Below the pieces are notes generated by a model. That model made no database searches, had not been told where the DNA came from, and was given only the letters and a program-made list of their open reading frames with translations. Below, piece after piece: positions 7,582 through 11,240 of a stretch of DNA of 11,240 bases. The stretch covers positions 1 through 11,240 of the forward strand of contig CAKUPH010000068.1 in the NCBI GenBank assembly GCA_934675115.1, read 5' to 3'. The translations under genes were made by a program, and so were the position numbers. This DNA comes from an uncultured Oscillospiraceae bacterium (GTDB lineage: Bacteria; Bacillota; Clostridia; Oscillospirales; Oscillospiraceae). Each line of letters starts with the position of its first letter. Within the stretch, counting starts at the first letter, position 1.

Positions 7582-7923
7582 ATGGCTACCAACCGTAAGC
7601 TGGGCAAGACCAGCGACCAGCGCCGCGCCATGCTGCGCGCCATGACCACTTATCTGCTGGAGAATGGTCAGATCAAGACCACCTACGCCCGCGCGAAGGA
7701 GGTCGCTCCCGTGGCCGAGAAGATGATCACTCTGGCCAAGAAGAACGATCTGGCTGCTTACCGTCAGGTCCTGTCTTTCGTCACCAAGGAAGACGTGGCC
7801 AAGAAGCTGTTTGACCAGATCGGCCCCAAGTATGCCGACCGCAACGGCGGCTACACCCGGGTGCTGAAGATGGGCCCCCGCCGCGGCGACGCGGCTGAGA
7901 TGGCGATCATCCAGCTGGTGTAA
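7582..7923 (+). CDS. rplQ: 50S ribosomal protein L17
   Basis: L17 lies near the peptide exit tunnel of the large subunit. The 113-aa product is the compact Gram-positive form. Signatures are [18 protein letters not shown] (about 3-20), the helix with [20 protein letters not shown], and the C-terminal [20 protein letters not shown] followed by IIQLV. ATG is preceded by AAGGAG 8 nt upstream, directly after a hairpin. It is the last gene of the operon and is followed within 22 nt by a strong terminator. Confidence 0.98.
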   Translation: MATNRKLGKTSDQRRAMLRAMTTYLLENGQIKTTYARAKEVAPVAEKMITLAKKNDLAAYRQVLSFVTKEDVAKKLFDQIGPKYADRNGGYTRVLKMGPRRGDAAEMAIIQLV

Positions 7924-7944
7924 GAACGCAGCAAAATGCATAGG

Positions 7945-7976
7945 AAAGCGCCCGGCCATTGGCCGGGCGCTTTTTT
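7945..7976 (+). terminator. Intrinsic terminator of the ribosomal operon
   Basis: GCGCCCGGCC (7948-7957), ATT loop, GGCCGGGCGC (7961-7970), then six T. Three A before the stem can pair with the first T residues, giving up to 13 pairs. It lies 21 nt after the rplQ stop. It is a textbook rho-independent terminator and separates the ribosomal operon from the HxlR/reductase locus. Confidence 0.95.
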
Positions 7977-8037
7977 GCGCGGCGGGGGCAGAAATCTTTT
8001 CCCGGGAAAACCCTCCGGCCCGTCCCGCCCGCCGCGC
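7977..8037. repeat. Inverted repeat enclosing a 14-bp palindrome upstream of the HxlR gene
   Basis: GCGCGGCGGG (7977-7986) is exactly complementary to CCCGCCGCGC (8028-8037). The 41-nt interval contains the perfect palindrome TTTTCCCGGGAAAA (7997-8010). The stretch lies between the operon terminator and the candidate HxlR promoter. The palindrome has the form of a dimeric-repressor operator; which protein would bind is unknown. Confidence 0.5.
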
Positions 8038-8041
8038 ACCC

Positions 8042-8070
8042 TTGCGGACGGGGCGAAAATGTGTTATCCT
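8042..8070 (+). promoter_or_regulatory. Candidate extended -10 promoter of the HxlR gene
   Basis: TTGCGG (8042-8047), 17-bp spacer, TATCCT (8065-8070), with TG one base before the -10 (TGtTATCCT). Transcription would begin near 8077, giving about 16 nt of leader with GGGGGTG (8081-8087) before ATG 8093. CTTGC (8041-8045) and GCAAG (8071-8075) flank the promoter as an inverted repeat, a possible autoregulatory site. Confidence 0.6.
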
Positions 8071-8092
8071 GCAAGCAAAAGGGGGTGCGCCC

Positions 8093-8527
8093 ATGGACGA
8101 AACCAAAGACCTCTGGGATGGTCAGACCTTTCCCTTCGGTGAGGACTGCTACGACTACTGCCGCCGGGTTTTTTTCAGCCGCTGGAAGCCCCGGCTCATC
8201 CACGCCATCCAGTTTGACAACGACTGCACCCGGTTCTCCCGGTTCACCCGCCAGCTCCCCATCACGGAAAAGGTGCTGACACAGAACCTGCGGGAGCTGG
8301 AGGAGGACGGCATCATCACCCGGACGGTGTACCCCGAGACGCCGCCCCGGGTGGAGTACCACCTCACCGACGTGGGCCGGGAGCTGTGCTCCCTGCTGGA
8401 CGAGCTGTACGACTGGGGCTGGCGGGAAATGCGCCGCCGGGGCCTGCCCATCGACCCGCTGGGCGAGATGTGGCACGGCCGTCGCGCGCCGGACGAGAAA
8501 TTTATGGATTCCCCCCAGAAGCGGTGA
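8093..8527 (+). CDS. HxlR-family winged-helix transcriptional regulator
   Basis: A 144-aa DNA-binding protein of the HxlR/MarR-like superfamily (other members are YodB, HypR and HxlR itself). I chose ATG 8093, since GGGGGTG lies 5 nt upstream, and the in-frame TTG at 8042 falls in the promoter -35. The winged helix spans about residues 25-110: RWKPRLIHAI, the recognition-helix region ITEKVLTQNLRELEEDGIIT, and the wing YPETPPRVEYHLTDVGREL, followed by the dimerisation helix LLDELYDWGW. The N-terminal region has C19 and C23. C19 is close to the Cys that senses electrophiles or oxidants in some relatives, so redox or quinone/enone sensing is possible. It lies just upstream of a flavin reductase on the same strand, a common pairing for regulator and target. 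The ligand is unknown. Confidence 0.9.
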   Translation: MDETKDLWDGQTFPFGEDCYDYCRRVFFSRWKPRLIHAIQFDNDCTRFSRFTRQLPITEKVLTQNLRELEEDGIITRTVYPETPPRVEYHLTDVGRELCSLLDELYDWGWREMRRRGLPIDPLGEMWHGRRAPDEKFMDSPQKR

Positions 8528-8549
8528 GCAGGGACACTTACCTTGATGT

Positions 8550-8583
8550 GCGTACTTCACAGGCACACATTTTTGTGGTACGC
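8550..8583. promoter_or_regulatory. Candidate operator over the reductase promoter
   Basis: GCGTAC (8550-8555) is complementary to GTACGC (8578-8583). Inside, CACA (8558-8561) pairs with TGTG (8574-8577), with two unpaired T in the left arm. The repeat covers the -35 and most of the -10 of the candidate reductase promoter, so a bound dimer would block RNA polymerase. The neighbouring HxlR protein is the natural candidate ligand; this is inference. Confidence 0.5.
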
Positions 8584-8584
8584 T
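8556..8584 (+). promoter_or_regulatory. Candidate promoter of the flavin reductase
   Basis: TTCACA (8556-8561; one mismatch to TTGACA), 17-bp spacer, TACGCT (8579-8584) with an extended -10 TG at 8576-8577. The -10 hexamer is weak (T, A and final T match), compensated by the TG. Start of transcription would be near 8591, about 36 nt before the ATG. Expression as a read-through from the HxlR gene is also possible. Confidence 0.45.
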
Positions 8585-8626
8585 GGCATCAGAATAAAAG
8601 CACTGCCGGAACGTTACAAGGAAGGA

Positions 8627-10609
8627 ATGATCTTTTTGGGCTGCAGCAAGTATCCTCACATGTTCGCCCCCATGACCATCAAGGGCGTGACCTTCAAAAA
8701 CCGGGTGATCGCGTCCCCCATCACCACCAACCGCATCGTGGACCCCATCACCGGCTCCCCCACCGACGAGGGCATCGACGTCTACGAGACCAAGTCCCGG
8801 GGCGGCTTCGCCGTCGTCACCGTCACCGAGTCCTTCATCGACCACGAGTATGCGTGGCGGCATGAGCACGGCCTGAACGTCTGGGCCAACCCCATGACCA
8901 CCCACCACATGGAGTCCATCATGACGCTGACCGAAGCCATCCGCGCTCACGGGGCGGTAGCGTCCATCCAGCTCAACCACGTGGGCGCCATGAACCACCC
9001 TGACACCATCCCCGGCCACAAGAATCCCATCGGCCCCTCCGCCTTTGTCCGGGAGGACGGCGTGCAGGTGGAGGAAATGACGGTGGAGATGATGGAAAAG
9101 ACCGCCGCACAGTGGGCGGAGGCCGCATGGAACTGCAAGGCACTGGGCTTCCAGATGGTGAACCTCCACGGCGGCCACGGCTGGCTGCTCAACCAGTTCA
9201 TTTCCCCGCTGTTCAACCACCGCACCGACGAGTACGGCGGCTCCATGGAGAACCGTGCCCGCTTCCCCATCATGGTGTGCAAGAAGATCAAAGAGGTGTG
9301 CGGCGACGACTTCCTCATTGAATACCGCATGTCCGGCTCCGAGCGCATCGAGGGCGGCATGACGCTGGACGACGGCGTCGAGTTCGCCAGGATCATTCAG
9401 GACTACGTGGATCTCATCCACGTCACCTCCGGCGTGTATCACTCCCACGTGGAGACCAAGGCCTTCTCCTCCATGTTCGACGCCCACGGCTGCAATCTGG
9501 ATCTGGCCGAGGCCATCAAGAAGAACGTCCACGTCCCCGTGGTGGCGGTGGGCGGCTTCAACGGCCCCGATCAGATCGAGGACGCCATCGCCTCCGGCAA
9601 GTGCGACTTCGTGGCCATGGGCCGCCAGCAGTTCGCCGACCCCGCCTTCGTGAACAAGACCCTGCAGGGCCGGGAGGACGAGATCGCCCCCTGCCTGCGG
9701 TGCTCCTGCTTCAATCCGCTGGCCCCCGACCCCAACAAGCGCCCCATCCCCGAGCTGTGGCACTGCGCCGTCAACCCTTGGGGTCAGCGGGAGCTGCGCT
9801 GGCGTCAGGCCCCCCGCCCCGCCGGCAAGCGCCGGGTGATGGTCATCGGCGGCGGCCCCGCCGGCCTGTACGCCGCCGCCACCGCCGCGGAGCGGGGCCA
9901 CGACGTGATCCTCGTGGAGGCCTGCAAGCAGTTGGGCGGCCTGCTGTGGTTCACCGACGTGGACGAACACAAGGAGTCCCTCCGCCGGTTCCGGGACTGC
10001 CTCATCGCCCGCTGCAAGCGGCTGGGCGTGAAGTTCCAGCTGGGCACCACCGCCGACAAGGCGTACATCCAGAACATGCGGCCCGACGCCGTCATCTGCG
10101 CCGTGGGCTCGTCCCCGGCCAAGCCCCCCATCGCGGGTATCGAGCACGCCCACCACGCCCTCTTCTGCTACGACAAGCCGGAGCAGGTGGGCAAGCGGGT
10201 GGTCATGATCGGCGGCGGCCTCATCGGCTGCGAGACCGGCTACTGGCTGGCTGACACCGGCCATCAGGTCCACATCCTCGAAATGCGGGAGGACGTGGCC
10301 ATGGACGCCAACGATTCCCACCGCCGGGCGCTGCTGCCCCGGATGAAAAAGACCATGACGTGGGACTGCTCCGTCAAGGTCACGGAAGTTACTGAAAACG
10401 GCGTGAAATTCCTCGATTCCGACGGAAACGAGCACTTTGTGGAGGCTGACACCGTCCTCTACGCCGTGGGCCAGCGGGCCAACACCGCCGCGGTGGACGC
10501 CCTGCGGGGCGCCTGCGACTGGTTCGTGGCCGTGGGCGACTGCGTCCGCGCCCGGCAGGTCAAGCAGGCCACCTACGAGGGCTTCTGCGCCGCCATGGAC
10601 ATCCTCTAA
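8627..10609 (+). CDS. Old-yellow-enzyme-type Fe-S flavin reductase (BaiCD/FadH architecture)
   Basis: A 660-aa cytoplasmic NAD(P)H-dependent reductase of activated C=C bonds, with the layout of 2,4-dienoyl-CoA reductase, 2-enoate reductase and BaiCD/BaiH. The start at ATG 8627 follows AAGGAAGGA; the frame is open to TTG 8543, but that lies in the promoter region. Domains: FMN-binding TIM barrel (about 8-350: KYPHMFAPMTIKGVTFKNRV, then HGGHGWLLNQFISPLFNHRT and DEYGGSMENRARF near 181-213), Fe-S linker with C356, C359, C361 and C380, FAD Rossmann motif GGGPAG (408-413), inserted NAD(P)H motif GGGLIG (529-534), and AVGDC near 635-639. Glu at the end of the second Rossmann strand (HILE) suggests NADH. 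H272 aligns with FadH His252, but Trp186 replaces FadH Tyr166, and Cys spacing is unusual. Substrate unknown; a dietary or host enone, enoate or steroid is plausible. Confidence 0.9.
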   Translation: MIFLGCSKYPHMFAPMTIKGVTFKNRVIASPITTNRIVDPITGSPTDEGIDVYETKSRGGFAVVTVTESFIDHEYAWRHEHGLNVWANPMTTHHMESIMTLTEAIRAHGAVASIQLNHVGAMNHPDTIPGHKNPIGPSAFVREDGVQVEEMTVEMMEKTAAQWAEAAWNCKALGFQMVNLHGGHGWLLNQFISPLFNHRTDEYGGSMENRARFPIMVCKKIKEVCGDDFLIEYRMSGSERIEGGMTLDDGVEFARIIQDYVDLIHVTSGVYHSHVETKAFSSMFDAHGCNLDLAEAIKKNVHVPVVAVGGFNGPDQIEDAIASGKCDFVAMGRQQFADPAFVNKTLQGREDEIAPCLRCSCFNPLAPDPNKRPIPELWHCAVNPWGQRELRWRQAPRPAGKRRVMVIGGGPAGLYAAATAAERGHDVILVEACKQLGGLLWFTDVDEHKESLRRFRDCLIARCKRLGVKFQLGTTADKAYIQNMRPDAVICAVGSSPAKPPIAGIEHAHHALFCYDKPEQVGKRVVMIGGGLIGCETGYWLADTGHQVHILEMREDVAMDANDSHRRALLPRMKKTMTWDCSVKVTEVTENGVKFLDSDGNEHFVEADTVLYAVGQRANTAAVDALRGACDWFVAVGDCVRARQVKQATYEGFCAAMDIL

Positions 10610-10629
10610 AACGTACAACCCACCGAAAC

Positions 10630-10666
10630 CCGCCCCGGGAGACACTTCCCGGGGCGGTGTTTTTTT
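10630..10666 (+). terminator. Intrinsic terminator after the reductase
   Basis: CCGCCCCGGGA (10630-10640) pairs perfectly with TCCCGGGGCGG (10647-10657) over a 6-nt loop, followed by TG and seven T (10660-10666). It begins 21 nt after the reductase stop. Confidence 0.95.
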
Positions 10667-10674
10667 CAAAAAAC

Positions 10675-10710
10675 GCGCAAAAACGGCGCGAAAAACGCCG
10701 TTTTTTGCGC
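10675..10710. terminator. Second terminator-like hairpin, possibly bidirectional
   Basis: GCGC-AAAAA-CGGCG (10675-10688) pairs with CGCCG-TTTTTT-GCGC (10696-10710) over a 7-nt loop, one extra T unpaired. The GC core is flanked by A-tract and T-tract, so it could terminate transcription from either side. It follows the first terminator by 9 nt. Confidence 0.7.
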
Positions 10711-10880
10711 ACCGCCTGAAACGCCAGCCCCCGAAATGCAACAAAAGTAAAAAATCCGGGCGGAAAAAGAAACAGCCCCCTCACCGGGGCGGGTACGCCC
10801 AGCAGGGGGGAGGGGCCGCCCGCGCCGCAGGTGGAGAAGTGGGGGGGAATCATTTCGCCGCAGGGGGCAGAAAACCGCAA

Positions 10881-10898
10881 AAAATTCCGCGGAATTTT
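10881..10898. repeat. Perfect 18-bp palindrome
   Basis: AAAATTCCGCGGAATTTT is perfectly self-complementary, with CCGCGG in the middle and no spacer. It has the form of an operator or cruciform; it would be a poor RNA hairpin since the loop must open the GC core. Function unknown. Confidence 0.75.
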
Positions 10899-10932
10899 AT
10901 GCGCCGGGGGAACTTTTACGCGGGGGCATCCG

Positions 10933-10946
10933 TCTAAATCTTTAGA
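10933..10946. repeat. TCTAAA-TC-TTTAGA inverted repeat
   Basis: Six-bp arms with a 2-bp spacer in the AT-rich part of the intergenic region. Possible protein-binding site; short enough to be chance. Confidence 0.4.
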
Positions 10947-10966
10947 AGGTCCGGAAGAACATAAAT

Positions 10967-10986
10967 ATCCACAAGATATTGTGGAT
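10967..10986. repeat. ATCCACAA-GATA-TTGTGGAT inverted repeat
   Basis: Eight-bp perfect arms (10967-10974 and 10979-10986) with a 4-bp spacer. This is operator-like. Each arm contains a sequence close to a DnaA box (ATATCCACA, one mismatch to TTATCCACA), in opposite orientation. No replication gene is nearby, so an origin is not claimed. Confidence 0.55.
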
Positions 10987-11041
10987 GCACGAAAACGGGC
11001 AACTATTCCTGCATGAGTGAGCGAAAATATACAAAAATGCC

Positions 11042-11075
11042 TTTGTGACAGGGTTTATTACAGTTATGTTACAAA
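11042..11075. repeat. Inverted repeat upstream of the last promoter
   Basis: TTTGTGACA (11042-11050) and TGTTACAAA (11067-11075) are complementary except for one G-T position, with 16 nt between. TTACA also recurs directly at 11058-11062 and 11069-11073, 11 bp apart (one helical turn). The repeat ends 13 bp before the -35, a typical place for an activator site. Confidence 0.45.
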
Positions 11076-11088
11076 AGCCCCAAACCCG

Positions 11089-11117
11089 TTGACGGGGGGT
11101 GGACAGGGTGTTATAGT
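11089..11117 (+). promoter_or_regulatory. Strong sigma-A promoter with extended -10
   Basis: TTGACG (11089-11094; five of six to consensus), 17-bp spacer, TATAGT (11112-11117; five of six), and TG at 11109-11110 (TGtTATAGT). The start of transcription is expected near 11124. This is the best promoter match in the window and drives rightward transcription out of it. Confidence 0.85.
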
Positions 11118-11123
11118 CTAACA

Positions 11124-11240
11124 TGCAATAGGTGGTAATTGCCTCCCGCGCACGGCGACCCGCAAGGGGACAGCTTATGTGACCGGGGCGGAAATTACCA
11201 GCAAATGGTTGATTTGGCCCCTCCGGGCCTGTCAAATAAG
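11124..11240 (+). ncRNA. Unassigned structured leader RNA (riboswitch/attenuator-like), cut by window end
   Basis: TGGTAATT (11133-11140) pairs perfectly with AATTACCA (11193-11200). The stem continues inward as CC-t-CCC with GGG-g-c-GG (11142-11147 and 11186-11191). The roughly 40-nt core holds CCC-GCAA-GGG (11159-11168), a GNRA-loop hairpin. Downstream, ATTTG (11212-11216) can pair either with CAAAT at 11202-11206 or with CAAAT at 11233-11237, the latter enclosing GCCC/GGGC (11217-11220 with 11225-11228). A closed domain followed by alternative hairpins is the usual layout of a riboswitch or attenuator. I could not match it to a known class. A short open frame from ATG 11205 runs to the window end and could be a leader peptide or the gene start; it lacks a clear ribosome binding site. 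Confidence 0.5.

Larger units (their letters stand above)
10711..11088. other. Long intergenic region with inverted repeats, no gene seen
   Basis: About 380 nt with no frame that has both a ribosome binding site and protein-like composition on either strand. The first part (to about 10930) is very GC-rich with G- and C-runs, including a short stem GCCCC/GGGGC (10775-10790). From about 10930 it becomes clearly AT-richer, as is usual upstream of promoters, and carries the inverted repeats listed separately. It most likely serves as the upstream control region of a gene beyond the window. Confidence 0.6.

Noticed and set aside
7945..7976. L17 downstream element RNA after rplQ
   Set aside because: That motif is described from lactic acid bacteria and Listeria; here the stretch is a simple GC hairpin with a T-run, explained as a terminator.
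8042..8092. Longer HxlR protein from TTG 8042
   Set aside because: This TTG is the candidate -35 hexamer and has no ribosome binding site; ATG 8093 has one.
8543..8626. Longer reductase from TTG 8543
   Set aside because: The extra 28 residues are not family-like and overlap the promoter/operator; ATG 8627 has a ribosome binding site and family-like start.
7907..10744. Minus-strand open frame of 945 codons across rplQ end, HxlR gene and reductase
   Set aside because: Antisense shadow of the reductase; it also runs through two terminators and has no protein-like motifs.
10437..10937. Plus-strand 166-codon frame overlapping the reductase end
   Set aside because: It is out of frame with the reductase, passes through both terminators, and is rich in Pro/Ser/Arg as expected of a shadow frame.
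10961..10990. Replication origin based on DnaA-like boxes
   Set aside because: Only two imperfect boxes, no AT-rich unwinding cluster and no dnaA/dnaN nearby.
10942..11235. Minus-strand 97-codon frame at the right end
   Set aside because: No ribosome binding site, no recognisable motif, and it covers the + strand promoter and stems that explain the same DNA better.
1..11240. CRISPR array, tRNA, rRNA, insertion sequence or prophage
   Set aside because: No regularly spaced repeats, cloverleaf, rRNA segments, transposase, integrase or phage genes were seen in the window.

Overview
The window is a ribosomal-protein and transcription/translation operon followed by a small accessory locus, all read on the + strand. 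It comes from a GC-rich Firmicute, most likely a gut Clostridia of the Oscillospiraceae type. The reasons are the order secY-adk-map-KOW-infA-rpmJ-rpsM-rpsK-rpsD-rpoA-rplQ, strong AGGAGG ribosome binding sites, a zinc-ribbon Adk lid, a KOW protein between map and infA, and codons ending mostly in G or C. The genus is an inference and cannot be fixed from this sequence alone.

Layout. From 1 to 7923 the end of the spc operon runs into the alpha operon: rplR (5' end missing), rpsE, rpmD, rplO, secY, adk, map, a KOW-domain RNA-binding protein, infA (TTG start), rpmJ (37 aa), rpsM, rpsK, rpsD, rpoA and rplQ. Gaps are mostly 1-25 nt, so the genes are probably co-transcribed and partly translationally coupled. 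Three longer spacers (infA-rpmJ, rpsD-rpoA, rpoA-rplQ) carry inverted repeats that could be RNA leaders. A strong intrinsic terminator at 7945-7976 closes the operon.

From 7977 to 10710 lies a two-gene accessory unit. It holds an HxlR-family winged-helix regulator and a 660-aa old-yellow-enzyme-type Fe-S/FMN/FAD reductase (BaiCD/BaiH/2,4-dienoyl-CoA reductase architecture). Each gene has its own candidate extended -10 promoter. An imperfect inverted repeat lies exactly over the reductase promoter, as expected of an operator. Two tandem terminator-like hairpins follow the reductase.

From 10711 to 11240 there is no convincing gene. This stretch turns AT-richer towards its end and carries several inverted repeats, then a near-consensus promoter (TTGACG-17-TGtTATAGT). 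The transcript from it would begin with an RNA closed by an 8-bp stem enclosing about 50 nt, followed by mutually exclusive hairpins. That is riboswitch- or attenuator-like layout. I could not match it to a known class, and the gene it would control lies beyond the window.

The most interesting points are the unassigned leader RNA at the right edge, the reductase's unusual active-site and cluster motifs (Trp in place of the FadH-type Tyr; Cys spacing C-x2-C-x-C-x18-C), and the HxlR/operator arrangement. The ribosomal part is ordinary apart from its structured spacers.
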